Of a DNA stretch of 64,000 nucleotides, positions 25,390-34,555 are shown piece after piece (position 1 is the first letter of the stretch; each line of letters begins with the position of its first letter). A program made the translations under genes and the position numbers. The stretch is from Cecembia calidifontis (lineage in GTDB: Bacteria; Bacteroidota; Bacteroidia; Cytophagales; Cyclobacteriaceae): the NCBI RefSeq assembly GCF_004216715.1, contig NZ_SGXG01000001.1, forward strand, positions 3,270,501-3,334,500. The letters run 5' to 3'. The notes under the pieces are model-generated. The model saw only the letters and a program-made list of their open reading frames with translations. It ran no database searches and was not told where the DNA came from.

Positions 25390-26460
25390 ATGATGAGAGT
25401 ACTTTCAAATTTAACAAAGGTAGCCTTTTTATTACCGCTGATTTGGGCCTGTGGACCAATTGATGAACCACCAATTATTCCTCAGGTTCCGGCTACCATC
25501 GCCTCTGCACCTTCTTCCATTACCTTGACTGGGGAAGATGAAGATGAGGTGGTTGTCTTTACTGTCAATCCTGCTGATTTCGGAACGCCCATGGAGGTAA
25601 CGTATATTATCCAAATGGACCGTCCTGGAAATAACTTTGCCAATGCTGCTGACTTGGGCTCTTCTACTTCTACTACTGTTGAAATAAAGGCCGCAGAAAT
25701 CAACAGAAGGGCTGTTTCCAGGGGGATTTTAGGAGGGGAGACCGGTCCTATGGAATTCAGGGTCAGGGCTGTTCCATCGCGTACATTATCAGCTCTTGTC
25801 GGTGCAGCAGTCACTATCAACGTGACTACTTTTGCAGATGCCGTAGCGCTGAGAAATCTTTTCCTTGTAGGTGAGGCCACTGCCAGAGGTTGGAACAATA
25901 ATGACAATAATCCCCCGCTTTTCAGGGATCCTGAAAACACAGATTTATACGTTTACTCTGGATTTTTCAATGCTGGCGGTTTCAAGGTTTTGGAAGTTTT
26001 AGGTGCTTGGCAACCACAATATGGTACGAATGATGGTACGAGCATTGCCGTAAACACAGGAAATGGATCAGATCCTGATGTATTCAATGTGCCTGCCGCA
26101 GGATACTATACCTTTACTTTTGATCTTTCAACTGAGACATTTTCATTAGTACCTATCGACAATGTGCCTGCAACTTTCGGCACAGTAGGAATTATAGGAA
26201 GTGCGACTGCCAATGGTTGGGACGCAAGCACAGCCATGAATCAACTCACTTTCGATAGGCATATTTACTATATAAATGCTACATTATCGGATGGAGAAAT
26301 GAAATTCAGAGCGGACAATGATTGGGCTGTAAACTGGGGTGCGAATACGGCCATCAGTGGTAGAGGTACCCAAGATGGACCAAACATCCCTGTTGAAGCA
26401 GGTACATATAAGATCTGGTTTAACTCTTTGGATGGCAGATATATCAAAATAGATCAATAA
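25390..26460 (+). CDS. SusE/SusF-like outer-membrane starch-binding lipoprotein
   Basis: A 356-residue lipoprotein: signal peptide with lipobox LIWAC (Cys at about residue 21). An Ig-like SusE N-terminal domain follows (ITLTGEDEDEVVVFTVNPADFGTPMEV). Two starch-binding-like modules then start near NLFLVGEATARGWNNND and TVGIIGSATANGWDAST, each with the GWn pattern of SusE/SusF carbohydrate modules. It should sit on the cell surface and hold starch near the amylase encoded next. Unusually, no SusC transporter or SusD gene accompanies it. Two adjacent ATG codons (25390, 25393) are possible starts. A hairpin follows. Confidence 0.85.
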   Translation: MMRVLSNLTKVAFLLPLIWACGPIDEPPIIPQVPATIASAPSSITLTGEDEDEVVVFTVNPADFGTPMEVTYIIQMDRPGNNFANAADLGSSTSTTVEIKAAEINRRAVSRGILGGETGPMEFRVRAVPSRTLSALVGAAVTINVTTFADAVALRNLFLVGEATARGWNNNDNNPPLFRDPENTDLYVYSGFFNAGGFKVLEVLGAWQPQYGTNDGTSIAVNTGNGSDPDVFNVPAAGYYTFTFDLSTETFSLVPIDNVPATFGTVGIIGSATANGWDASTAMNQLTFDRHIYYINATLSDGEMKFRADNDWAVNWGANTAISGRGTQDGPNIPVEAGTYKIWFNSLDGRYIKIDQ

Positions 26461-26479
26461 TTCCATAAGCACAATGATG

Positions 26480-26511
26480 AAAGGGCTGCTTGAAAAAGTA
26501 GCCCTTTTCAT
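26480..26511 (+). terminator. Hairpin after susE-like gene (terminator or attenuator)
   Basis: Stem AAAGGGCTGCTT / AAGTAGCCCTTT (26480-26491 and 26496-26507, one G-U pair) with a GAAA tetraloop and a short T run (TTTTCATT). It lies between the SusE-like and amylase genes and may lower downstream expression or protect the 3' end rather than end all transcription. Confidence 0.6.
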
Positions 26512-26540
26512 TGAATTTAATCCAGTTTACATTCCTTGCA

Positions 26541-29330
26541 ATGAAAAAAATTATCCTCTTATTTTCTTTATTTTTACTGTTTTACTCTTCTGCAGTTGCC
26601 CAGATTACAACAATTCCTGGTTTTCCAAGGGCAGACAGCAATGTTAAAATTATTTATGATGCTACCCAAGGAACTTCCGGTTTGCAGGGGGTTAATCAGG
26701 TGTATATTCATATAGGTGCTATCACAACGGGGCCCACTTCCACTTCATGGTCGATTGTGCCTACCCAATGGGGCGTCGATGATCCTAGGGCACGGATGAA
26801 AAAGGTGGAAGGAGAGGAAAATATTTGGGAATTTGAATTGGTTCCCAATGAGTTTTTTAATCCAACATCCGGTCAGACAATTTATAGATTAGGTGTAGTT
26901 TTCCGAAATGTTGATGGAACCAGGGAAGGCAAAACCGATACTAACCAGGACTTTTTTATCAACCTGAGCCAGGGGTTTGAGGTATTTTTCCAAAGGCCAA
27001 GCACAAATTCTACGCTTTTGGAAGTGGGTGAATCCCAAGAAATCAGGATAATTTCATCTGAACCGGCCAATTTGAGTCTTTTTGTCAATGGGGCAGAAGT
27101 AGCAACTGAAACCAATAAGGAAGAACTTGTCTATACTTTTTTAGCCTTGGAAGAAGGGGATTTTGAACTCCAGGCATCTGCCAGGTCAGGACAAGATGAG
27201 CGTACAGCATTGATCAATATTTCTGTGGTGGGGCCTAGTCCTCAGGAAGCCCTTCCATCAGGGGTAAGGAAAGGAATCAATTATATTTCTGACACCGAGG
27301 TGATTTTGGTTTTGGAAGCCCCAAAGAAAAAAAATGCCTTTGTTTTAGGAGATTTCAACGATTGGGAAATCAGGACAGAATTCCAGATGAAACAGACCCC
27401 TGATAAGGAACTATTTTGGTATCACCTCAAAGACCTAAGCCCAGGGGAAGAATACATTTTTCAATATTTGGTGGATGGGAATTTAAGAATAGGGGATCCC
27501 TATGCAGACAAGGTTTCGGATCCATTCCATGACGATGAAATCATCCAACAAAATAGGTACCCGGGTCTTAAGCCATATCCCAAAGGAAAAACGGAGTTTC
27601 AGGCAACATTCCTTCAGACTGCTCAACAACCCTATGAATGGAAATACTTGAATTATAAAAAACCTGCACCTGAAGAACTCGTAGTCTATGAATTGCTGGT
27701 CAGGGATTTTGATGACAGGCGCACTTTCAAGGCAGTAACAGAAAGGTTAGATTATTTAAAAGACCTGGGGATCAATGCTATTGAATTAATGCCGGTGAAG
27801 GAATTTGAGGGGAATATCTCATGGGGATATAATCCATCGTTCTTTTTTGCAGTAGATAAATTCTATGGTCCCAAAAATCACCTCAAAGAATTGATAGATG
27901 AAGCCCATAAAAGGGATATGGTGGTCATTTTGGATATGGTGCTGAACCATGCTTTTGGCCAAAGTCCCTATGTCCGCTTGTACAATGATGGGGATTTTGG
28001 TGCACCCACAGAAGATAATCCTTGGCTCAATAGGGTTGCAAAACATCCGTTCAATGTGGGCTACGATTTTAACCATGAGAGTCCTTATACCAAAGCATTG
28101 GTAGATTCAGTAAACAATTATTGGTTAACAGAATATAAAGTAGATGGTTTCAGGTTTGACCTAAGCAAGGGATTCACTCAAGTCAATTCAGGGGATAATG
28201 TAAGTTTATGGAGTCAAAGGGATGAATCCAGGATTGCGATCTGGAAAAACATTTATGATCAAATTAAAAAGAATCATCCTGATGCTTATGTTATTTTAGA
28301 ACATTTTGCAGACAATTCAGAAGAAAGGGAATTGGCTGATTATGGCATGATGTTTTGGGGCAACTTGAATTTTGATTTCAGGGAAATGGCAAAAGGAGGC
28401 TCAAGAAACTTTGACTGGGGCTTTTATCAGACAAGGGGCTGGTCAAAAAACAACCTGGTTTCTTACATGGAAAGCCATGATGAAGAACGCACCATGTGGG
28501 AATCACTGACATGGGGTCAAACATCTCCTTTGAATATCCGGACGCTTAAAAATGCGGTAAACAGAAATCAGTTGATGGCTGCATTTTTCTTTGCCATTCC
28601 CGGACCAAAAATGCTTTGGCAATTTGAAGAATTTGGATATGATCTAGAGCTGAACAATGACCGCTTGGGTATCAAACCCACGAGATGGAATTACCTTGAC
28701 AATCCGGACAGGCTGAGGCTATGGAGGCTTTACAAAGCCATGATACAGCTTAAAAATGAGCATCAAGCATTTAATAAGCCTGAAAACGCCATCTTGAACC
28801 TTGCTCAAAATCTAAAATCAATTCGGTTGGTGGATGGGGATTTTCAGGTTCTTTTATATGGGAACTTTGGGCTGACTGACATCAATAATGCTGATTTGTC
28901 TTTCCCTATTCCCGGAAAGTGGTACAATTATTTCACAGGTGAAGAGATAGAGGTAACCGGCAATTCCAAAACCTTCAGATTAAGGGCAAATGAGTTTTTT
29001 TTATTTACTAACAGAAAACTTGAAAAACCGGAAGGAGAAATCTTAATGGAGGATCTTATTACCTCTATAAGGCCAGAGGAGATTGATCCTTCTGCATTTA
29101 AAATTTATCCGGTTCCTGCGGGCAATTATATTTGGGTCAGCTTGCCTTCTGATTACAAAGGGTTCAATTACCGGGTCATGGATGTGACCGGAAAGGTGTT
29201 GACAGAGAGTATTTACACAGGCCAGGACAATATTTTGCAAGTGGATGTAAAGGATTTTAGGGCAGGTCTTTATATCTTTGAAATCTTTGATAACCGACAG
29301 GTGATCAGAAAAAGATTCCTAAAAAAGTAA
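26541..29330 (+). CDS. Secreted GH13 alpha-amylase-type enzyme with T9SS type A domain
   Basis: A 929-residue exported glycosidase. A signal peptide (KKIILLFSLFLLFYSSAVAQ) is followed by two N-terminal beta modules, one with a CBM48-like AFVLGDFNDWEI. The GH13 barrel has region I DMVLNHAFG, region II GFRFDLSKGF (nucleophile Asp), region III VILEHFAD (acid/base Glu) and region IV MESHDEER. A beta domain and a type A sorting domain (KIYPVPAGNYIWV ... GLYIFEIFD) finish the protein. It should break starch or glycogen outside the cell and hand products to the SusE-like protein. The ATG at 26541 is chosen because it starts the signal peptide; an in-frame upstream start at 26511 adds ten residues. 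Confidence 0.92.
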   Translation: MKKIILLFSLFLLFYSSAVAQITTIPGFPRADSNVKIIYDATQGTSGLQGVNQVYIHIGAITTGPTSTSWSIVPTQWGVDDPRARMKKVEGEENIWEFELVPNEFFNPTSGQTIYRLGVVFRNVDGTREGKTDTNQDFFINLSQGFEVFFQRPSTNSTLLEVGESQEIRIISSEPANLSLFVNGAEVATETNKEELVYTFLALEEGDFELQASARSGQDERTALINISVVGPSPQEALPSGVRKGINYISDTEVILVLEAPKKKNAFVLGDFNDWEIRTEFQMKQTPDKELFWYHLKDLSPGEEYIFQYLVDGNLRIGDPYADKVSDPFHDDEIIQQNRYPGLKPYPKGKTEFQATFLQTAQQPYEWKYLNYKKPAPEELVVYELLVRDFDDRRTFKAVTERLDYLKDLGINAIELMPVKEFEGNISWGYNPSFFFAVDKFYGPKNHLKELIDEAHKRDMVVILDMVLNHAFGQSPYVRLYNDGDFGAPTEDNPWLNRVAKHPFNVGYDFNHESPYTKALVDSVNNYWLTEYKVDGFRFDLSKGFTQVNSGDNVSLWSQRDESRIAIWKNIYDQIKKNHPDAYVILEHFADNSEERELADYGMMFWGNLNFDFREMAKGGSRNFDWGFYQTRGWSKNNLVSYMESHDEERTMWESLTWGQTSPLNIRTLKNAVNRNQLMAAFFFAIPGPKMLWQFEEFGYDLELNNDRLGIKPTRWNYLDNPDRLRLWRLYKAMIQLKNEHQAFNKPENAILNLAQNLKSIRLVDGDFQVLLYGNFGLTDINNADLSFPIPGKWYNYFTGEEIEVTGNSKTFRLRANEFFLFTNRKLEKPEGEILMEDLITSIRPEEIDPSAFKIYPVPAGNYIWVSLPSDYKGFNYRVMDVTGKVLTESIYTGQDNILQVDVKDFRAGLYIFEIFDNRQVIRKRFLKK

Positions 29331-29348
29331 TAACCTATTAAAAACATC

Positions 29349-30410
29349 ATGAAATTCAAACCAGGAGTTAAATTCGGAGAAGAACTCAAAGACCTATTGG
29401 ATTATGCAAAAGAGAGCGAGTTTGCCATGCCCGCTGTCAATGTGATCAATACCAGTACCGTGAATGCGGTTTTGGAAACGGCTAAGAAAGTGAATTCTCC
29501 AGTCATTATACAGTTTTCCAATGGCGGAGCCCAATTCTATGCGGGAAAAGGCATGGGAAATGAAAATCAAAAAGGAGCCATTCAGGGCGGTATTTCAGGG
29601 GCATTGCATGTGCACAGAATGGCTGAGGCCTATGGGGTTCCGGTAATCTTACATACTGACCATTGTGCCAAAAAGCTTTTGCCTTGGATTGATGGCTTAT
29701 TGGAAGAAGGAAAGGCATTTTACGCTGCCTACAAGAAGCCTTTGTACAGCTCCCACATGCTGGATCTATCCGAAGAACCTGTGCATGAGAACATAGAAAT
29801 TTCTGTGGAGTATTTCAAGAAAATGAAAGCACTTGAAATGGGAATTGAAATTGAATTGGGTATTACAGGAGGTGAAGAAGACGGTGTTGACAATACGGAT
29901 GTGGACAGTTCAAGATTGTATACCCAGCCAGAAGAAGTGGCCTATGCTTATGAGCATTTGAAGCAGGTTGGTGATTTGTTTACTGTTGCGGCTTCATTTG
30001 GTAATGTTCATGGGGTATACAAGCCAGGTAATGTCAGCCTAAAACCCATCATCCTTAAAAATTCACAGGATTACATTGCCAAGAAATTTGGAACTGGGCC
30101 TAAGCCGGTTTATTTCGTTTTCCATGGCGGCTCTGGTTCCACCCAAGAGGAAATCAGAGAAGCAAATAGCTATGGTTCTATCAAAATGAACATCGATACG
30201 GATCAGCAATGGGCATTCTGGGAAGGTGTTAAAAATTATTACAAAGCTAATGAAGCCTACCTGCAGAGCCAGTTAGGCAATCCAGAAGGTCCGGATAGTC
30301 CAAACAAAAAATATTATGATCCGAGAGTTTGGCTTCGAAAAGGGGAGGAAAGCTTTATCAAAAGGCTTGAACTCGCTTTCGATATGCTAAATGCCATAGG
30401 AAGAAACTGA
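29349..30410 (+). CDS. fbaA: Class II fructose-bisphosphate aldolase
   Basis: A 353-residue zinc-dependent aldolase that splits fructose 1,6-bisphosphate. Metal-site and substrate motifs are VILHTDHCAKKLLPW, IEIELGITGGEEDGVDN, AASFGNVHGVYKPGN and VFHGGSGST. It lies 18 bp after the amylase gene, suggesting that it is expressed with starch breakdown, and a terminator follows. This is the long class IIA form (yeast/E. coli FbaA-like). Confidence 0.95.
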   Translation: MKFKPGVKFGEELKDLLDYAKESEFAMPAVNVINTSTVNAVLETAKKVNSPVIIQFSNGGAQFYAGKGMGNENQKGAIQGGISGALHVHRMAEAYGVPVILHTDHCAKKLLPWIDGLLEEGKAFYAAYKKPLYSSHMLDLSEEPVHENIEISVEYFKKMKALEMGIEIELGITGGEEDGVDNTDVDSSRLYTQPEEVAYAYEHLKQVGDLFTVAASFGNVHGVYKPGNVSLKPIILKNSQDYIAKKFGTGPKPVYFVFHGGSGSTQEEIREANSYGSIKMNIDTDQQWAFWEGVKNYYKANEAYLQSQLGNPEGPDSPNKKYYDPRVWLRKGEESFIKRLELAFDMLNAIGRN

Positions 30411-30435
30411 TCTCTACTACAATCAACCGCATTGG

Positions 30436-30466
30436 AAAAGTCACTTGATGGGTGACTTTTTCCTTT
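30436..30466 (+). terminator. Terminator after the aldolase gene
   Basis: Stem AAAAGTCAC / GTGACTTTT (30436-30444 and 30452-30460), loop of 7, followed by TCCTTTT. The GH13 lipoprotein gene starts 20 bp later, so read-through or a separate promoter is needed for it. Confidence 0.7.
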
Positions 30467-30485
30467 TCATTATTAAGGTTTAAAT

Positions 30486-32036
30486 ATGAAATATCATTAC
30501 GCGTCTTTTATCGTCTTGTTAAGTACATTATTTGCATGTTCCGGGAAAAAATCAGGAGAGGCAGAAAACTACTGGCCGCATGCAGGGATAACTTATGAAA
30601 TTTTTATTCAGTCTTTTTACGATTCTGATGGAGATGGGATAGGAGATTTCAATGGGGTAACCAAAAAGCTGGATCATGTTAAAGAACTGGGAGCCAATGC
30701 TATTTGGTTTATGCCGATAATGCCCTCTCCAAGTTACCATAAATATGATGTGACGGATTACAAAGCTGTCCATCCGGATTATGGAACAATGGATGATTTT
30801 AAAAAACTGATCAGGGAAGCCCATAAAAAGGACATCAAGATTGTAATTGACCTTATTATTAACCATACAAGCAGTGAACACCCTTGGTTTTTGGAGTCTA
30901 AAAGCAGCAGGGATAATCCTTACCGCGATTATTATGTATGGGCACAAAAAGACACCATTGCAGATTTTATCAACAAAAAGACGATCACTTTAGATAGTGA
31001 CAACATCAGACAATGGCATGACCCTGGCTTTGGGGAGGATTATTATTATGGTTTTTTTTATGGAGGAATGCCGGATCTGAATTTTGATAACCCGAAGGTA
31101 AGGGAGGAAATTTATGAAATCGGAAGATTCTGGCTTGAGGAAGTAGGAGTGGATGGTTTTAGATTGGACGCTGCCAAGCACATTTTCCCAGATGACCGAC
31201 CTGAAGATAACCATTTGTTTTGGAAGGAATTCAGACAAAAGATGCAGGCGATTAAACCGGATGTTTACTTGGTAGGAGAGGTGTATGACAAGAAAGAAAT
31301 AGTGGCTCCTTATCTGCCAGGACTACCGGCCTTGTTCAATTTTGATTTTCACTACACTTTGATTGAGGCATATCAGAAGGAGGATGGAATGTTGCTTGCC
31401 AAGAAACAAAAAGAAATCTTGGATTTTTATCAGAACATCACCAAGGATTTCATAGATGCGACATTTTCTTCCAATCATGACCAACCAAGATTACTTAATT
31501 CGCTGGATCAAAACCCAAGAAAGATGAAGCAGGCCATCAATATTTTGATGACGATGCCAGGAGCTCCATACCTGTATTATGGAGAAGAAATTGGAATGTT
31601 GGGATTGAAACCGGATGAGCACATCAGGGAACCTTTCCTTTGGGATATCAAAGCGAACGATAAAGGAAGAACTACATGGATTGAACCCATTCATTCCATA
31701 GATGAAATGGTGACACCTTTGGCCATTCAAAAGTCCATGAGTACGAGTTATTTCAACCATTACAAGGAAATAATAAAATTAAGGAATACCAATAGGGCCC
31801 TCGCTCTTGGAAATTTGGAGTTGTATGAGGGAGACTTAGCCAAGCCCTTGATGGCCTATTTCAGAAATCACAAAGATCAGGAGCTTTTTGTAGCGCATAA
31901 CTTAAGTGATGTAGAGCATAGTCTGGAAGTTCCTGAAGAATACCAAAAAGTAATTTATACTTTTGGTTCAGCGGATTTACAAAACCAAAAGGTGAAATTG
32001 CCTGCTTATGCAACCATTGTAATAGAAAGGCAATAA
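30486..32036 (+). CDS. GH13 alpha-amylase-family lipoprotein
   Basis: A 516-residue lipoprotein (lipobox LFACSG, Cys at about residue 18) with a GH13 catalytic barrel. The opening YEIFIQSFYDSDGDGIGDFNG is the calcium-loop form of alpha-amylases and oligo-glucosidases. Regions I-IV are DLIINHTSSEHPW, GFRLDAAKHI, LVGEVYD and SSNHDQPR, with all three catalytic acids present. It should act in the periplasm or at the surface on malto-oligosaccharides made by the secreted amylase. It ends at a bidirectional terminator shared with pfkA. Confidence 0.93.
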   Translation: MKYHYASFIVLLSTLFACSGKKSGEAENYWPHAGITYEIFIQSFYDSDGDGIGDFNGVTKKLDHVKELGANAIWFMPIMPSPSYHKYDVTDYKAVHPDYGTMDDFKKLIREAHKKDIKIVIDLIINHTSSEHPWFLESKSSRDNPYRDYYVWAQKDTIADFINKKTITLDSDNIRQWHDPGFGEDYYYGFFYGGMPDLNFDNPKVREEIYEIGRFWLEEVGVDGFRLDAAKHIFPDDRPEDNHLFWKEFRQKMQAIKPDVYLVGEVYDKKEIVAPYLPGLPALFNFDFHYTLIEAYQKEDGMLLAKKQKEILDFYQNITKDFIDATFSSNHDQPRLLNSLDQNPRKMKQAINILMTMPGAPYLYYGEEIGMLGLKPDEHIREPFLWDIKANDKGRTTWIEPIHSIDEMVTPLAIQKSMSTSYFNHYKEIIKLRNTNRALALGNLELYEGDLAKPLMAYFRNHKDQELFVAHNLSDVEHSLEVPEEYQKVIYTFGSADLQNQKVKLPAYATIVIERQ

Positions 32037-32063
32037 AAAAGGAGGCATGCGCCTCTTTTTTTA
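32034..32063. terminator. Bidirectional terminator between the GH13 lipoprotein gene and pfkA
   Basis: GAGGC / GCCTC stem (32042-32046 and 32051-32055) with loop ATGC, extended by an A run on the left and a T7 run on the right, so it works for both convergent genes. Confidence 0.85.
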
Positions 32064-33047
32064 TGTTGAAAGAATTCTCACTACCCTAAAATCATCCTCA
32101 TCCACTTCTTTACTTCCTACAATAGCTTTTGCAATAGGTGTGTAGACTACTTTGTTGTTGATTACACCTGCCATCACATCGTATTTACCCTGGAGTAAAC
32201 CTTCTACAGCAGCTACGCCCAATTTACTCGCCAACACACGGTCCATGGCAGAAGGAGCTCCTCCGCGTTGCAAGTGTCCAAGGATGGTGACCTTTATGTC
32301 ATAATATGGGAGTTGTTTTTTGATTTTTTCTGCTATTTCAGCCGCTCCACCACTTTTTCCGCCCTCAGCTACGATCACGATATTGGATTGCTTCATGGCT
32401 TTGGTTCGGGCTTTTAATCTTTCCACCAGTCTTTCAATAGGCATTTTTTTCTCTGGAATCAAAGTAGCTGCTGCCGCACTACCTATGCCGGCATTGATTG
32501 CTATAAACCCGGCATCCCTTCCCATAACTTCAACGAAAAAAAGCCTATCGTGAGAGGTAGCGGTGTCTCTGATTTTGTCTATGGCTTCAATTGCCGTATT
32601 GCATGCAGTATCAAAACCTACGGTAAGATCAGTTCCTGCAAGATCATTGTCAATAGTACCAGGGATACCGATTGCAGGAATTCCATATTCCTTATAAAAC
32701 AAATGGGCTCCGGTAAGGGAACCGTCTCCACCTATTACAACCAACGCATCAATTCCATGTTTTTGGAGGTTTTCAAATGCTTTTTTCCTTCCTTCCGGAG
32801 TACGGAATTCAGTACTTCGTGCAGATTTGAGAAAAGTTCCTCCTCTTTCAAGGACATGACTGATATGTTTTGATTCCAGTTTTTTGATTTCATTTTGGAT
32901 CATCCCCTCATAGCCCCTGTATATTCCAAACATTTCCAGATTGTAATAAAAGCCGGTCCTTACCACAGCACGAATAGCTGCATTCATTCCCGGAGCATCT
33001 CCGCCAGAAGTCAATACTGCAATTCTTTTTATTGTCGTTACTTCCAT
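32061..33047 (-). CDS. pfkA: ATP-dependent 6-phosphofructokinase
   Basis: A 328-residue PfkA-type enzyme phosphorylating fructose 6-phosphate. Motifs: TSGGDAPGMNAAIRAVV (nucleotide loop), VIGGDGSLTGA, the catalytic PGTIDNDLAGTDLTVG and MGRDAGFIA. The Gly-Gly-Asp-Gly of the nucleotide loop points to ATP use rather than pyrophosphate. The start codon directly follows the stop codon of mgsA with no base between, so the two are likely translated together. Confidence 0.96.
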   Translation of the reverse strand: MEVTTIKRIAVLTSGGDAPGMNAAIRAVVRTGFYYNLEMFGIYRGYEGMIQNEIKKLESKHISHVLERGGTFLKSARSTEFRTPEGRKKAFENLQKHGIDALVVIGGDGSLTGAHLFYKEYGIPAIGIPGTIDNDLAGTDLTVGFDTACNTAIEAIDKIRDTATSHDRLFFVEVMGRDAGFIAINAGIGSAAAATLIPEKKMPIERLVERLKARTKAMKQSNIVIVAEGGKSGGAAEIAEKIKKQLPYYDIKVTILGHLQRGGAPSAMDRVLASKLGVAAVEGLLQGKYDVMAGVINNKVVYTPIAKAIVGSKEVDEDDFRVVRILST

Positions 33048-33428
33048 TTAAGATTTAAGTCTTGAGGTTAATTGTTGAAACATCAAACCGGCTGCTGCTG
33101 GATTTGTTGCAAGGGGGATGTTGTGAACATCACATATACGCATCAACATCTGTACATCGGGTTCATGGGGATGTTTGTCCAAAGGATCCCTAAAAAATAT
33201 AACCATATCCAGTTCTTTTTGAGCTGCCATGGAGGCAATCTGTGCATCCCCGCCTAATGGTCCAGAAAGCAGTCTTTGTACTTTAAAGCCGGCTTTTTCT
33301 ATGTGGGAACCTGTGGTACCTGTGGCAACCAGTTCTATATCAGAATGGTTTAGCTGTTCCCTAAATCCACTCAAAAAGTGGACCATATCGGCCTTTTTAC
33401 CGTCATGGGCGATCAAGGCTATTTTCAT
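33048..33428 (-). CDS. mgsA: Methylglyoxal synthase
   Basis: A 126-residue enzyme converting dihydroxyacetone phosphate to methylglyoxal and phosphate. The core GPLGGDAQIASMAAQ, the catalytic Asp in IFFRDPLDKHPHEPD and the His/phosphate loop NIPLATNPAAAGLM are all present. The open frame reaches 33512, but the ATG at 33428 gives the conserved beginning MKIALIAHDGKKADMV; the extra N-terminus has no family match that I recognise. It is immediately upstream of pfkA, coupling a glycolytic entry step with an overflow bypass. Methylglyoxal is toxic, so tight control is expected, but none can be seen. Confidence 0.93.
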   Translation of the reverse strand: MKIALIAHDGKKADMVHFLSGFREQLNHSDIELVATGTTGSHIEKAGFKVQRLLSGPLGGDAQIASMAAQKELDMVIFFRDPLDKHPHEPDVQMLMRICDVHNIPLATNPAAAGLMFQQLTSRLKS

Positions 33429-33646
33429 TTCGTCTTTAATAGGTTTGGACGCGAAAGTTATGAAATTTTGGAGATTTCCCGATGAAGATTTCTGTTTTAT
33501 CCTAATTAACATCGAAAGAAGTTAATTGAAAACCACATTTGGTAAATGCAGTAATTTTTGGGTTTATTAAAAAAATGAAACTATTAGTAGAGATTTTAAT
33601 CCATTTTATTTATTTTCAGAAACAAATCATCAACTAAAAACAAGCT

Positions 33647-34063
33647 ATGGGATTATTAAAAGAATTCAAAGAATTCGCTGTCAAGGGCAATGTTGTTGAC
33701 CTTGCTGTCGCCGTGATCATTGGCGGCGCTTTTGGAAAAATCGTTTCCTCATTTGTAAACGATATCATTATGCCTCCACTAGGGGTATTATTGGGTGGCG
33801 TTGATTTTAAAGACCTTGCTTTGACTATCCGGGAAGCGTACACCACTGATGCTGGTGTTGATATGCCTGCTGTGGTACTCAGCTATGGTAATTTCATCCA
33901 AAATGTAGTGGATTTCCTTATTATTGCATTTGTGATTTTTATGGCAATAAAAGGGATGAATTCACTAAAAAAGAAGAAAGAAGAGGCTCCTGCACCCCCA
34001 CCTGCACCTCCAAAATCGGAAGTGTTATTGGAGGAAATCCGTGATCTTCTTAAAAACAAATAA
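33647..34063 (+). CDS. mscL: Large-conductance mechanosensitive channel MscL
   Basis: A 138-residue inner-membrane channel that opens on hypo-osmotic shock. The first helix carries VKGNVVDLAVAVIIGGAFGKIVSSFVND, the second VVDFLIIAFVIFMAIKGMN. The cytoplasmic C-terminal helix is preceded by a Pro-rich linker (EEAPAPPPAPPKSE). Length and order are normal for the family. It is monocistronic, ending at a bidirectional terminator. Gap 33513-33646 upstream is A/T-rich and presumably holds its promoter. Confidence 0.96.
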   Translation: MGLLKEFKEFAVKGNVVDLAVAVIIGGAFGKIVSSFVNDIIMPPLGVLLGGVDFKDLALTIREAYTTDAGVDMPAVVLSYGNFIQNVVDFLIIAFVIFMAIKGMNSLKKKKEEAPAPPPAPPKSEVLLEEIRDLLKNK

Positions 34064-34093
34064 TAAAAAAAAGCAGCTTTTAGGCTGCTTTTT
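34064..34093. terminator. Bidirectional terminator between mscL and the Spy-like gene
   Basis: AAGCAGC / GCTGCTT stem (34071-34077 and 34084-34090) with loop TTTTAG, flanked by A8 on the left and T6 on the right. Confidence 0.87.
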
Positions 34094-34545
34094 TAGTTTT
34101 TATTGCCTTCGCTTCTTTCCCTTCCCTGTTGCATTCTATAAACCTGCCTGGTAAAATCACGATTAGCACCTCCTAATTTTACCGCTTGGGAGGGGCTGAT
34201 TACCTGCATGATGTCGCTCATAAAACGTTTTTCTCTTGCCAGGAGTTTATCCTGGAGTTCAAATCTCTTGTGGATAAGCTCTTTTGCTTTTTCATCATCG
34301 ATTTCCCTTCCTGCCTGTCTGTTGAGCATCGAAAGTTCCTCCATCATGGATTTTCTTTCATCTTGATATTGATTGAATACGGGCCAGAATTTTTCGGCCT
34401 GTGATGGTTTAAGGTCCAATCTATTGGTGATAAAAGCCACACGTGCAGCTTCTAACTTCTCTTGGTCGTACTGTTGATTGCCCCTTTGTGCCATGCTTAT
34501 TGTCGCTAAACAAAGGAAAAAGGCCAGGATTGTAAGTTTTTTCAT
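34093..34545 (-). CDS. Periplasmic Spy/CpxP-like helical protein
   Basis: A 150-residue exported protein: signal peptide (KKLTILAFFLCLATISMAQ, cleavage near residue 20) and a charged, almost wholly helical mature part with ITNRLDLKPSQAEKFWPVFNQYQDERK near residues 39-65, reminiscent of the LTxxQ-type Spy/CpxP and ZraP family. Such proteins act as chaperones or sensors of envelope stress. It is the third gene of the ECF sigma / anti-sigma operon, 10 bp after the anti-sigma gene, which supports a role in that stress response. Family assignment is moderate. Confidence 0.75.
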   Translation of the reverse strand: MKKLTILAFFLCLATISMAQRGNQQYDQEKLEAARVAFITNRLDLKPSQAEKFWPVFNQYQDERKSMMEELSMLNRQAGREIDDEKAKELIHKRFELQDKLLAREKRFMSDIMQVISPSQAVKLGGANRDFTRQVYRMQQGRERSEGNKN

Positions 34546-34555
34546 AGTAAATCAA

